A stretch of DNA of 64,000 bases from Caprella mutica (lineage: Eukaryota; Arthropoda; Malacostraca; Amphipoda; Caprellidae). Under the pieces are notes generated by a model, which was not told the origin of the DNA, did no database searches, and worked only from the letters and a program-made list of their open reading frames with translations. Made by a program: the position numbers and the translations under genes. The number at the start of each line of letters is the position of its first letter. Position 1 is the first letter of the stretch. This document shows, one piece after another, positions 37,013 to 49,198 of the stretch. Where the stretch lies: positions 248,001-312,000 of the forward strand of contig CANNZV010000265.1 in the NCBI GenBank assembly GCA_947561585.1, read 5' to 3'.

Positions 37013-37384
37013 TAGGTCCTTTTTTACTTATTGTTTATTGAAATTCTGTTCACATGAAAATACAAAATAAAAGTAATACAATTTTAAAATACAAACAGTT
37101 TGATTCTTTGAAAGTCTAACGTGACTTGCAGAATCTAAAAATATAAAGTCTACCTAAAAATAACATACCTATTCAAAAATGTAAATCTATCTAAAATTTA
37201 AAACCTACCTAAGTTACTGGTCTGAATAATTCAATGTAAAAGTAACAAATACATATTAAACAGGACTAGGGTTATAGCGGTTAAAACAGCATTCTTTATA
37301 TTCTTTTTTAAAAAGGTAGTTGGACATAGGATTGCATAAAAATGCAGGTAAATTGTTCAAAGCTTTGATAGAAATGTGGCACCG

Positions 37385-37700
37385 TGTGCAGTAGAACTCC
37401 TCTATAGTTATACTTTATTATACTATAGTAAACTATAATAATTCAATGGTTTAAATTGAAAAATAACTTATTTAAAATTTAGAGATATACAACATTAAAT
37501 AGAGTATATATATGCTCTGAGTTTGTACAGGGAAACTCCTCTATAGTGAACAAGTTCTCTTTAGTCTACCATATAATGGCCATCAGTTTCAATAAAAGAA
37601 AGATGGCCAATCACAGCAGACTAAAGAAAATTATTTCATTATACAGGCTACTTCCTTACTCAGGATACGTATACTCTATTTAATGTTATAATTTAAATTT
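37385..37700. mobile_element. Pogo/Tigger-like MITE with foldback arms
   Basis: CAGTAGAACTCCTCTATAGT at 37389 and GGAAACTCCTCTATAGTGAA at about 37528. A segment near 37490 (AACATTAAATAGAGTATA) is inverted near 37670. The same family as 12306 and 52280. The AT-rich run 37701-38532 after it has no gene. Confidence 0.55.
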
Positions 37701-38532
37701 TAACTAATAGTTATTTTTCCAAACTAAATAAATTTAATTCCTTCATATTTTTTCTCTATGTTCATATTTTTTTAATTGTATCTTGTATTAAAATTATGAA
37801 CATAAAAATTCTCTTTGATTCTTGATATATTTTCAAAATTTTGAAGTAGGAAATTCATACATACATATTTTTTTTAATAATTTATTTCGAATAACTCTAT
37901 TACAATCAAAAGATGCAAACATATGTATATAATACATACTGAAATGTGACAATTATACAATCTATCATTAAAATTAATTAACTAAATAAGAGTATAGCAA
38001 TAGTTGCCTAAATTGCAATATTAAAATAACTTTAAATTAAATACTAATATAACCTAATTGCTAAAATAACTTAAAATTGAATATTTCACTTATAAATTAT
38101 ATAAACTTAAATAGTATAATATCCATTATACTTTCATCTATCACATAGAACTTTGGTTTCAGACTTAAAGATTAATTTAATATAAGAAATGCCTCAATAA
38201 ATATGAGATTATTGTACTTTCCGTAAACTATATTTTCTTAAATTTTCTAGATATATAAAGATTGAATTCAAGCTGTTGAATTTCAAACAAAAATATCGAA
38301 TATTTCATCTACGTACTAAACATCAACTGCAGATTACACAGTAATCGAATATTTAATCATATTGGTACCAATGATAAAATTATATTCTAAATAAGTTAAT
38401 TCATGTTATGGCAGCAAATTGAATTAGTAATAATTGTACTAACAACAGTACTAATGTCCATGTACTAACACCAAGTCATTTAAAATATATCATGAAAACG
38501 ACAGCTAGTGTATAGCGCCCTGAGGTACCCCC

Positions 38533-38861
38533 TCACACTCTAGCGGATCTGTACTGCCTCAAAGGACTTACGTACTGCATGGATTCGTCATAGGCGATAG
38601 GAGTCCTGTTGAACTTCCTAATGGGTCTCCTTGAGGATCCTCTATTAGAGCCACCCAGGTATCCTGTGGCTGATACCTCCCTTACACCGTATGGTCTGGA
38701 GTACAGGCCGTTGGCTGGTGATTCTTCCTCCACCGTCAGTGACTGGGATGGTTCTTCATTCTTGGGATGGAATTCGTAGTAGTGGGGATTCACGCTGAAA
38801 GAGTCAGAGTTGCGTTCTCTATCTTCTTGAAGCAAGCGCCAGTCAAAAACTTCGGCATCAC
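38533..38861 (-). CDS. Secreted protein, last exon
   Basis: Acceptor ATTTTAAAG (weak pyrimidine tract), reads DAEVFDWRLLQEDRERNSDS onward to stop TGA at 38535-38533. It encodes half of the protein, including the Tyr/Arg-rich C-terminus. Confidence 0.8.
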
Positions 38862-40171
38862 CTTTAAAATATTAGATAATGTTAGGATATATGAACGCTA
38901 TACAGCATGCACCTACCTATATACCAATTAATTAAAATCGATATTCGTTGATATAAAAATTGATTATAACGATAGAATCAGAAAAAGTTGCAAAACCAAA
39001 TGCGCAAAGGAATGAAATGTTGAAAACTATTTAGAAAATTTATGTCAGTTCTGTGAACTCACCTTCACTTGCAAGGGCCTCAGTTCTTCCATTTCCATTG
39101 ACGTAGTTAACCCTAGTGTCTGAACTCAGGTCAACATAGCCTTCAGGTTTCACAACCTCCACATCCAAGTTGCCAGAGTCACGAGTTTTGGTTTCGTTCT
39201 GAAGATTTGGAAGGAAACCATAACCAAGAACCCAAGACAGGATCCAACGTCTTGATCGCTCCAGAGGTAAATTCTGCAACATTAAAAGAAAATTTAGGAT
39301 TACAAGAATTTGAGGAAAACCCAATTAATTTAAATGTCGATAACGGAAACCCAAAATGCAGGAAATGTAAAAAGAACATTATTATGTAATCTAAAACATA
39401 AACAAGTCTAAAATTCAGAAATGAAATAGAAACACTTAATATACAAACACAATGTTATGCAACAGTAAGTATTAAAAATGTGGATAGATTTTAATCGATC
39501 AATCATTTAAGAGGATCTTTCTATTGACAACTAAAGAGTATTCAACAAAATAATTCAACAGAACTAAGATCATCATTGACTTTTGATATCATCAACAGAT
39601 AGATTTAGTAACTGGTTAGCAAAGAAACAAATCTACATCTTCTTCCCACTAGTAACTCCTCCACAACTAGTTAACTCTAGTTACGCCTTTACGCTTCTGG
39701 CATTGCGTATAACCGCGTAGAAAAAGATTTACTATCAACGTGAATGTTTTAAAGAGATTTACTATCAATGAATGTTGAAGTCATCAAACTATTAAAGAAA
39801 AAGTAGGTCTACATGAAGATGGAATTAAATTTTGATAATTATAGGTAATGATCTTCTAGAAAAATCCAAGTAAGAAATTAATATTCAAGAATTGTGAATT
39901 TATTTTACAAAATTTAATTTTTTAACTGGTTCATCCCTCACCTGTAAAGTTTGCATTCTGACTTCGGATGGGTTTTCGACATTCGAATTGCCTGGTCGTC
40001 CAATGGAAGCTGAAAAAAAATCATTACACATTTAACAAAGGGATAATTTACTGAATAAAAAATAGTCCTTTTTTATATTATTATTGAAGGATCTGATTTC
40101 AATTTATCAAAATATTCACCTGCTGAGACGCAGGCAACCACAAACACGGTACAAAAAACTGACAACTGCAT
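38533..40171 (-). CDS. Secreted 219-residue protein of unknown family (four exons)
   Basis: Coding exons on the minus strand: 40171-40120, 40009-39942, 39273-39063, 38861-38533, all GT-AG with consistent phase (52+68+211+329 = 660 bases). The start ATG gives MQLSVFCTVFVVACVSA, a clear signal peptide ending at about residue 17. The mature part is hydrophilic: NLPLERSRRWILSWVLGYGF after 22 residues, then an acidic middle, then a Tyr/Arg/Pro-rich C-terminus with NPHYYEFHPKNEE and SSRRPIRKFNRTPI, ending YRSARV. There are no cysteines outside the signal peptide, so no disulfide fold. The paired basic sites SRRW and RRPIRK would fit a peptide precursor; a cuticle or chorion-like matrix protein is an alternative. 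The family was not recognised. Confidence 0.8.
39063..39273 (-). CDS. Secreted protein, third exon
   Basis: Acceptor TTGCAG, donor GAAG|GTGAGT. Reads NLPLERSRRWILSWVLGYGF, then NLQNETKTRDSGNLDVEVVK and an acidic tail; NET is a possible glycosylation site. Confidence 0.8.
39942..40009 (-). CDS. Secreted protein, second exon
   Basis: Acceptor TTTTTTCAG, donor ACAG|GTGAGG. Reads SIGRPGNSNVENPSEVRMQT LQ; the first residues of the mature protein. Confidence 0.78.
40120..40171 (-). CDS. Secreted protein, first coding exon (signal peptide)
   Basis: ATG 40171-40169 is the first ATG downstream of the predicted start site and opens MQLSVFCTVFVVACVSA; donor CAG|GTGAAT. Confidence 0.8.
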
Positions 40172-40295
40172 GACTGTGTCTTATATTCCTGTCTTTATTA
40201 TTTAATTAGATAAATTGTTATTGTTGCACAGTGCACTGTAGGTGTATGTTCTAGCTGAGGGACACGTGTGTTCACAGTGGCAAAGCAGAGAGCAG

Positions 40296-40332
40296 ACTGA
40301 TGCCCTCGGTTCAAAGTGCAGCAGCTTATATA
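40296..40332 (-). promoter_or_regulatory. TATA box and initiator of the secreted-protein gene
   Basis: Minus strand: TATATAAG at 40332-40325, then TCAGT at 40300-40296 with the A at 40298, about 32 bases downstream of the TATAAG core. TCAGT is the arthropod initiator consensus. The predicted 5' UTR is about 127 bases. A sharp TATA promoter suggests regulated, tissue-specific expression. Confidence 0.7.
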
Positions 40333-40705
40333 GCCACGGAGGGAAGGAAACCGCATTGCCAGATATCGCCATAAACTTTTGCTTTGGTGACACTTTGACT
40401 GCCAAATGTCACCATATGTTAATTGTGACGTAGAATAGAAGACGATGAATGAGACTGTTGTAGAGATATGAAATAATAAATACAAAGTTATATTAAATTA
40501 AATAATGAATATCAATAAATATACTTACAATAAAGATCTTTTATTTGATTCTATTTTATTACTATGATATCTAATTAATAAATGAATGAATATAACCAAA
40601 AATAGGAACTGTATGAACGCTGCCAATGAATAATGAAAGATCCAAGATGAAAATATCATCAATATCACTATTTAATTTAATTCATTTTTTCATAACTTTC
40701 GTAAT

Positions 40706-40925
40706 GGGGAAATTTCCGATTATCGAACGGTTTCAGATTTTCGATCACATACGAAAAACCAATATAATAAATATTAGTATTTAACTTTTAATCTAATAAT
40801 TATTTAATGCCCATAAAACATGTAGCTATCATGAAATCGAATTAAAATTTAAATAATAATTATTATATGATTTTTTCTTACTTGATCGAAAACGTAAGAC
40901 TGTCCGGAAACTCAAAACTTACCCC
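40706..40925. mobile_element. Family G MITE, diverged
   Basis: GGGGAAATTTCCGATTATCG ... TGTCCGGAAACTCAAAACTT ACCCC followed by TA. GATCACATACGAAAAA and TTTTTTCTTACTTGATCG are the inner arms. Confidence 0.7.
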
Positions 40926-40991
40926 TAACAACCAACAAATATAAAATAAAATTTAAAAGATTGTATCATTCTACTACATTAATTATTTATA

Positions 40992-41198
40992 CAGGGTGAC
41001 CGACAAAAAAAGTGTACCAACTTTGAAATAATATAAATATCGTATTTATAAATTAATAATAAATTTTATAATGACGGTGCTATAATGGATACCAGTAATT
41101 AATTATATTATTTTACATTAACTCTAATTTACACTTATTTTTTAATACAATATTTATATTAATCCAAAGTTGGATACACTTTTTTGTGAGTCACCCTG
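40992..41198. mobile_element. Mariner-type MITE, 207 bp, TA target duplication
   Basis: TA|CAGGGTGACCGACAAAAAAA ... with the inverted end ...TTTTTTGTGAGTCACCCTG|TA. The arms extend to AGTGTACCAACTTTG / CAAAGTTGGATACACT. No ORF. The CAGGGTG start is shared with the autonomous element at 59524. Confidence 0.88.
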
Positions 41199-41598
41199 TA
41201 TATTCTGTAAAATTCCTTTTTCTTCAGAATTTCTTTTTATTACTTAAGTCAATAACTCATAATTTTGACCCTAAAAGGCTATCTTTTTCTCCAATTTCCG
41301 GTGTTGTGCCCAAACTGTGACGTCATGACTCCAACCGAGGCACCCACACCCGTAGTATAACGTCACGGACACGTCACTAGTTAAATCACACATGTTCTAG
41401 TTAATAGAGTGACGCAACTGATGGTAAGTAGGTGACACAGTGTGAAAATATTTACTATTGATGATAATAAAAAAAATTGAATTCATTTTTTTTAACTTCA
41501 TTAAATTTTTAAAATTAAATTTTTAAAATTTCAATATTCAAATTTTTTAAACTCAATATTTCTCATTTTGAAATTAAATCCTCCTGTTTTTAATTGAA

Positions 41599-41705
41599 AG
41601 GGTTAGTTTCGATTTATTAGGCATTGCCACATTTTCGATCATATGTGAAAAAACATGAAATTAAACATTTTAAATCGTTATTTTAATTGGTATCCTGATA
41701 CCTGC
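41599..41705. mobile_element. Family G MITE, left half only
   Basis: GGGTTAGTTTCGATTTATTA, then CACATTTTCGATCATATGTG and TTAATTGGTATCCTGATACC, breaking off at the palindrome centre (CTGCA). Like the copy at 23124 it lacks the right terminus. The stretch 41706-42448 is AT-rich without gene. Confidence 0.7.
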
Positions 41706-42450
41706 ATTTTATATATTTTACGTAAAATTTAATTATTCCCATGTCTATTTATTTCACTTGCAATTAATTTACTATCTAATACATTCAATTCTTCATATTG
41801 TACATAGTTAAGATGATTCAGATATAATGTTTGAAGATTTAATTTTCTTGCTTTGTTTTAAAATTTAAACAAATTTAAAATAAAAAATTATCTCAATTGA
41901 AAAAATAATTTGAACCTATTTGTTCAATAAGAAAAATTTCGATTACAATTTTTACTTTAAATTCAAGTACATTGTTTTCATATTAAGTACATATTTCTTT
42001 AAATTTAAGTACATCTTTTCAAATTTAAAACAATCCTAACACATATTAATATCACAGCTCTATGCTCAAACAGACCCATGATTGTTGTTGTTTATTTGTT
42101 TAGTGAACTTCTTCCCAGAAAGAATTATTATTATTTGGGTTAGTCCGCCTTGATTTCTGAGGTGTCTATTCGATGTAATTAATTACCAGTACTTTCCTGT
42201 TATGAATGGGAGTAGATAATTCCGTGAATAAAATTACAGGAAGTCGGTAGCATTTAATTTTAAAATAAAAAATATTTTTTGATGAAATAATTTTTAATAA
42301 AACTATTTTTTCATAAAAAATTTCTTAATAAAAAATATGAAGAGACCCTAAAAAAATTTCATGATTTTAAAAATTGGCATTTGGACTCAACTATAGAAAT
42401 CGGTTTCTAAAATTTATTTTATATGAGTTAAAATAGCTATAGAAGGTATA

Positions 42451-42548
42451 GGCTAAGTTTCGAGCTATTGGACGGTTCCACATTTACGATCATATATAGT
42501 TTTACATGATCGAAAATGTGAAACCATCCAATAACTCGGAGCTTCCTC
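42451..42548. mobile_element. Family G MITE, short hairpin form
   Basis: TA|GGCTAAGTTTCGAGCTATTG ... CCAATAACTCGGAGCTTCCTC|TA, nearly all arm with a very short loop. Confidence 0.8.
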
Positions 42549-43536
42549 TATTATCTGAAACATTCATATTTTACTTTTTTTAATTTACAAATGATATTAA
42601 TGAATATATACTAATGATTATTTTTAATGTAAAAACGATTATCTTATAAATGTGAACATTGCTAATAAGCTAAAATTAAAATTGATTCTAAAAAATAAAC
42701 TAAAAAAATACATAAAAAAATAAAAATTATTCCAAATAATTAATGGAAAACAATCCGAAAAAATATTCCAAAAATTTATTTCATAAAAATTAAAATTAAA
42801 ATTAACGAATCGCAAATTAAGGAATATACTCTATAAATAGTAAAAAAAAATAGTTAAATGACCTATTTATAGTAATTCCCGTTATAGGGCAAATATAGGT
42901 CACAATTTCCCCAACTATATTCCCCTATAATTTTCTACAGTGGTTTCCTTGATAAGTACATACGTACTCTTACATAACTATAAAGGAAAATAATCCCAAT
43001 TTCCTTCCTAAATAGTATATGAACTTTAACAACGTAAACATAGTTATGACATAGGGAAGTACGTAGTAATGCGCTATGTTGATTTTTGTAGGAAAAGTGT
43101 ATACTTTGCTTGAAGGAAAATTGGAGGTAAAATATAATATAAATATAAACTATATAATTAAAATATAAATTGAGTCTATCAGATATAAGCCATAAATATA
43201 TCCATAGAAAAAGAGGCAAAAAATATATAAAAAAAGATTAAAGAAAATAAAAAATTAAATATAATATAAATATAGGACATAGAATTAAATAAAAAAATAG
43301 TTAATATATACAAAAAAATTAATATAAAATACCTACGCTGGACACTGGACAGTCTAAAAAATCGTCATGAAATTCAAAAAAGTCACTGTAGGTATAAATT
43401 AGACAATTATTTATTTGTATATATTAAAAAATATTCAAATAAATATAAAATTGCAACATAGTAATAGGTATTGTCTTGTATAAATTATATATTCACTTTT
43501 GTTCTACAACAAAAATAATTATTCAAATATCCGTCG
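42549..43536. other. AT-rich stretch
   Basis: No gene or repeat family recognised; very AT-rich, with many A-runs from 42660 to 43330. Confidence 0.4.
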
Positions 43537-43631
43537 TACCCAGTGAAGAAATTATGGTGGGGCCATAGAATAATATCCCAGAATGTCTCTCATAATCTTC
43601 TATGGCCCCACCATAACTTTCACCCTGGGTA
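43537..43631. mobile_element. 95-bp hairpin element
   Basis: Outer TACCCAG (43537) pairs with CTGGGTA (43625). Inner TTATGGTGGGGCCATAGAA (43552-43570) is the perfect complement of 43598-43616. The loop is about 27 bases. The arm sequence recurs in tandem at 24468-24550. Confidence 0.75.
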
Positions 43632-43756
43632 GCAGTATATGTGAATATAGTATATATTACATTTTTACAATTCGATTAAAATCCATAAAATCATTTATGC
43701 ACAAATATATATTAAAGTTGAAATATTAGAAGAATAAAAGTTTCAATTTAATGAAT

Positions 43757-44830
43757 TAAATACCTATGCAATAGTAAATATCTCTAATTTATTATACAAA
43801 TACCTATATTATTGCATATATCTCTAATTTAAATACCCATGTTATTGTGAATATCTCTAATTTATATACTTATATTATTGTAAATATCTCTAATTTATAT
43901 ACCTGTGTTATTGTAAATATCTCTAATTTAGATACCCATGTTATTGTAAATATCTCTAAATTAAATACCTGTGTTATTGTAAATATCTCTAAAATATTTA
44001 TGTTATTGTAAATATCTCTTATTTATATACTTATGTTATTGTAAATATCTCTAATTTATATGCTTGTATTATTGTATATATCTCTAATTTAAATACCCAT
44101 ATTATTGTAAATATCTCTAATTTATATACTTATATTATTGTAAATATCTCTAAATTAAATACCTGTGTTATTGTAAATATCTCTAAAATATTTATGTTAT
44201 TGTAAATATCTCTTATTTATATACTTATGTTATTGTAAATATCTCTAATTTATATACCTGTGTTATTGTAAATATCTCTAATTTAGATACCCATGTTATT
44301 GTAAATATCTCTAAATTAAATACCTGTGTTATTGTAAATATCTCTAAAATATTTATGTTATTGTAAATATCTCTTATTTATATACTTATGTTATTGTAAA
44401 TATCTCTAATTTATATGCTTGTATTATTGTATATATCTCTAATTTAAATACCCATGTTATTGTAAATATCTCTAATTTATATACTTATATTATTGTAAAT
44501 ATCTCTAATTTATATACCTGTGTTATTGTAAATATCTCTAATTTAGATACCCATGTTATTGTAAATATCTCTAAATTAAATACCTGTGTTATTGTAAATA
44601 TCTCTAATTTATATACTAATATTATTGTAAATATCTCTAATTTATATACCTGTGTTATTGTAAATATCTCTAATTTAGATACCCATGTTATTGTAAATAT
44701 CTCTAAATTAAATACCTGTGTTATTGTAAATATCTCTAATTTAAATACCCATTTATCTCTAAATTAAATACCTATGCTATAGTAAATATCTCCAATTTAA
44801 TAATACAAATACCAATGCTACATTAATTAT
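43757..44830. repeat. About 33-bp AT-rich minisatellite, about 32 copies, with higher-order blocks
   Basis: Unit TTATTGTAAATATCTCTAAT plus TTATATACCTGTG. Types ending CCTGTG, CCCATG, CTTATG and the short TATTTATG unit recur in the same order (for example 43860-44060, 44105-44230 and 44260-44400), showing block duplication. Confidence 0.92.
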
Positions 44831-46014
44831 CTCCATAGAATAATCATCGAGATAATTTTAGCTCCAATACATCATAATAACAATGACTGTTGGTTATCAT
44901 TTTACTAACGGAAGCTCTAGGATGTTCCCAGGATAGTTTAGAACTTTAGGTCCACGCGTGTTATTGCCTAACATGCAATGTGACTAACAGGTGACTATAA
45001 ATGTGACTAATTGTGACTGAGAATACGCCCTCTAGCGGGGATGAAAGGATGCCCATATCAGGTCAGGATTGTTGGTAAGGGAATGTGTGATAATTTGAAA
45101 AATTATAAAAAGAAAATCGGAAAAAAATCAATTTTCATGGGTTATAAAAATTCAGTAAATTGAAAATAGATTAGAAAGTAAGGAAACTTTAATTTACATA
45201 TATTAGGAAATTTAAAAATACTAACAAATTAAAATTTTGTAATATATATTTTCAAAATATATTAATAAATAATAAAATTTTCTAGGAATAAATTAACATT
45301 TTTTGAATAACTATAACAGAATTTAGAGAATCAAAATTCTCAAAATTATTTTTGGCGGTAAAATTTTCAAAAAACTGAAATTTGATATTCAAAGAAATAT
45401 GTATATAAGGGATAACAATGACGTATGGCATAATTATGAAGTATATTAAAAATGTTGGTATGGAATATATAAAATATATTAGAAAGGAAATATTAATTAA
45501 ACGGTTAAAGGAACATTTACCAGGTGTTAGTTAAATACCTGATGATAATTACAATAGGTTATTAGTAAAAAAAAAACACAATTTAAATATTAAAATATAT
45601 TAATTGTGGCGAGAACAAAAAAAAAGTTAATTTCTTTTTGTTTTCTCCACAATGAATATTTATTAATAATTAATATATTTTATTTCGTTATAAATTATCA
45701 TCGATTAATTGGCAATGTTCAAAACTGTATATGAATATTTCTACCTAACTATGTTAAGTACATATTCTTATTAAAATCCACATTCACTCTATTACCAGCC
45801 TATAACCACCCCCTCCCCTCCTATGGGGTTGGTGTTGGGTGGAGTTACAGTTGGTACGCCTACGCAATAAAGGGTTGGTAATGCCTTCCAAATGTCAGGT
45901 ACTGAACCCGTATAAAAAGTACTAAATGTTGTATATTGGGATTGAAATGGAAAAAGAAAAATAAACTTTATAGAACTTATTATTTTTATCGTATCCAATA
46001 TTAATTTTAACTTT
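44831..46014. other. AT-rich stretch with one GC-richer patch
   Basis: No gene accepted. At 45795-45925 a GC-richer patch is open on the minus strand (GSVPDIWKALPTLYCVGVPT then VTPPNTNPIGGEG...) within a 68-codon ORF. It has no clear splice sites or family and may be a transposon scrap. Confidence 0.3.
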
Positions 46015-46076
46015 TTTCCCTACATGATCGAAAATGTGGAACCGTTTAATGACTTGGAATTCACCCAAACATCTTA
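46015..46076. mobile_element. Family G MITE, right terminus only
   Basis: ACATGATCGAAAATGTGGAA then CCGTTTAATGACTTGGAATT CACCC. The left part is not recognisable. The AT-rich run 46077-46954 has no gene. Confidence 0.6.
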
Positions 46077-46954
46077 CAAAGATTAATATTTAACCATCTG
46101 TAATTAGACTCTGAAAAATAATTACAGTAAAGTGATAAACTGAAATTATATCCATAAGAAATGTATGTAACAAATAATTATAAGTTTTTAAGCATGATAA
46201 GGTCTTGGACACATCTTTTTTGAGAGGCATTGTGACATAGGTAGTCAAGCACTGGAATCAGAAATTCTCGAAACTAGGAATGAATCACAGGAATCTGTTA
46301 CTGTGAATCACTCGATATGAAGAAGAAGAATATAGTTAGACTATATGTATAGTATTGTATGTATATATTAAATTGTTGGTATGGTAACTATAGTTTGGTT
46401 GAAGATGTATGACTCATACACTGTATGGTATACATAGTGTATGATATTATGTACACCTAATAATATATAAATTGTAAGATTCATACACTAAATCCATATA
46501 CATAAAAAACGTTTTGAATTATATGATTGTTCATAAAAAAATTTATCACAAAGTTTTTATGAATAAAAAAATGTATTTGAATATTTTAAAATTGTGATCA
46601 ATTATTCTTAATTTTATTTATTTAAATATTCATTTGAAATTAAAATTCAACATTACAAAATTATACGTTCCATTAAATGAATTAATTCTAAAAAGTGAGT
46701 GCGATAGATAGCTCAAATAATGCAAGTCATTCTATTATCATTAACTAATAATTCATCTTTACAGATAATTAATAAACTAACAATACAAATTTCAAATAAA
46801 GTTGAATTACCAACTCTGAATAATCTTATTAAACTTATTAAGATTTATACAACATTTTTAAGTCAAATAAATTGGGGACATGAATACGGAATACATGTAG
46901 TATCGAATTATAAGAAAATGTATATACAACACGATATGTTTATAACCCGATGTA

Positions 46955-48925
46955 AATAAAGTGCACAGTGAAGAGTTAAAACAACCACCAATAGTTGTAA
47001 ATAAAGTGCACAGTGAAGAGTTAAAACAACCACCAATAGTTGTAAATAAAGTGCACAGTGAAGAGTTAAAACAACCACCAATAGTTGTAAATAAAGTGCA
47101 CAGTGAAGAGTTTAAACAACCACCAATAGTTGTAAATAAAGTGCACAGTGAAGAGTTAAAACAACCACCAATAGTTGTAAATAAAGTGCACAGTGAAGAG
47201 TTAAAACAACCACCAATAGTTGAAAATAAAGTGCACAGTGAAGAGTTAAAACAACCACCAATAGTTGTGAATAAAGTGCACAGTGAAGAGTTAAAGCAAC
47301 CACCAATAGTTGTAAATAAAGTGCACAGTGAAGAGTTAAAACAACCACCAATAGTTGTAAATAAAGTGCACAGTGAAGAGTTAAAACAACCACCAATAGT
47401 TGTAAATAAAGTGCACAGTGAAGAGTTAAAACAACCACCAATAGTTGTAAATAAAGTGCACAGTGAAGAGTTAAAACAACCACCAATAGTTGTAAATAAA
47501 GTGCACAGTGAAGAGCTAAAACAACCACCAATAGTTGTAAATAAAGTGCACAGTGAAGAGTTAAAACAACCACCAATAGTTGTAAATAAAGTGCACAGTG
47601 AAGAGTTAAAACAACCACCAATAGTTGTAAATAAAGTGCACAGTGAAGAGTTAAAACAACCACCAATAGTTGTAAATAAAGTACACAGTGAAGAGTTAAA
47701 ACAACCACCAATAGTTGTAAATAAAGTGCACAGTGAAGGGTTAAAACAACCACCAATAGTTGTAAATAAAGTGCACAGTGAAGAGTTAAAACAACCACCA
47801 ATAGTTGTAAATAAAGTGCACAGTGAAGAGTTAAAACAACCACCAATAGTTGTAAATAAAGTGCACAGTGAAGAGTTAAAACAACCACCAATAGTTGTAA
47901 ATAAAGTACACAGTGAAGAGTTAAAACAACTACCAATAGTTGTAAATAAAGTGCACAGTGAAGGGTTAAAACAACCACCAATAGTTGTAAATAAAGTGCA
48001 CAGTGAAGAGTTAAAACAACCACCAATAGTTGTAAATAAAGTGCACAGTGAAGAGTTAAAACAACCACCAATAGTTGTAAATAAAGTGCACAGTGAAGAG
48101 TTAAAACAACCACCAATAGTTGTAAATAAAGTGCACAGTGAAGAGTTAAAACAACCACCAATAGTTGTAAATAAAGTGCACAGTGAAGAGTTAAAACAAC
48201 CACCAATAGTTGTAAATAAAGTGCACAGTGAAGAGCTAAAACAACTACCAATAGTTGTAAATAAAGTGCACAGTGAAGGGTTAAAACAACCACCAATAGT
48301 TGTAAATAAAGTGCACAGTGAAGAGTTAAAACAACCACCAATAGTTGTAAATAAATTACAGTGAAGAGTCAAAACAACCACCAATAGTTGTAAATAAAGT
48401 GCACAGTGAAGAGTTAAAACAACCACCAATAGTTGTGAATAAAGTACTCAGTGAATAGTTAAAACAACCACCAATAGTTGTAAATAAAGTGCACAGTGAA
48501 GAGTTAAAACAACCACCAATAGTTGTAAATAAAGTGCACAGTGAAGAGTTAAAACAACCACCAATAGTTGTAAATAAAGTGCACAGTGAAGAGTTAAAAC
48601 AACCACCAATAGTTGTAAATAAAGTGCACAGTGAAGAGTTAAAACAACCACCAATAGTTGTAAATAAAGTGCACAGTGAAGAGTTAAAACAACCACCAAT
48701 AGTTGTAAAAAAAGTGCACAGTGAAGAGTTAAAACAACCACCAATAGTTGTAAATAAAGTGCACAGTGAAGAGTTAAAACAACCACCAATAGTTGTAAAT
48801 AAAGTGCACAGTGAAGAGTTAAAACAACCACCAATAGTTGTAAATAAAGTGCACAGTGAAGAGTTAAAACAACCACCAATAGTTGTAAATAAAGTGCACA
48901 GTGAAGAGTTAAAACAACCACCAAT
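46955..48925. repeat. 45-bp minisatellite, about 44 copies, open in three frames
   Basis: Unit GTGCACAGTGAAGAGTTAAA, ACAACCACCAATAGTTGTAA, ATAAA. Very homogeneous; changes are single substitutions, with one short deletion near 48356 that shifts the phase. One plus frame (VHSEELKQPPIVVNK) and two minus frames (LVVVLTLHCALYLQL; FTTIGGCFNSSLCTL) stay open because 45 is 3x15 and the unit lacks stops in them. No start context, splice site or flanking exon supports coding. Confidence 0.95.
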
Positions 48926-49198
48926 TGATATACCTTAACCGAAAAAGTATGTAACCAAATTGATTGAAATTTAGTGAACGATTGGTCAATGTCCATGACC
49001 TTCTGGTAGAATTTTGAAGGAGACCCGGTCAAAGGTCAAGGTCATGGTCATTTATAACTAAAAAAGCATTGAACCATATTGAATGGAACTTTGTGGGACG
49101 ATTGGTCATTATCCAGTTACCAGTTTATTAGATTTTGGGAGAGAACGGGTGAAAGCGGCGTCGAAGGTATGCGCTTTACTGAATGCACGTAATTTAGT
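48926..49198. mobile_element. Helitron-like non-autonomous element inserted in the end of the 45-bp array
   Basis: The array breaks off at CCACCAAT and resumes after about 270 bases with TAGTTGTAAATAAAGTGCAC, so this block is an insertion. It shares AGGTCAAGGTCATTTATAA and GCGAAGGTATGCGCT-type segments with 51120-51306. The end CGAAGGTATGCGCTTTACTG AATGCACGTAATTTAG has a short hairpin shortly before a TTAG end. Confidence 0.55.

Noticed and set aside
45792..45998. Minus-strand ORF ending in a Gly/Pro-rich patch
   Set aside because: GC-richer but no splice sites, signal or family; more likely a repeat scrap.
46858..48429. Long ORFs on both strands in the 45-bp array
   Set aside because: Same artefact; three frames on opposite strands are open at once, which the unit composition explains.
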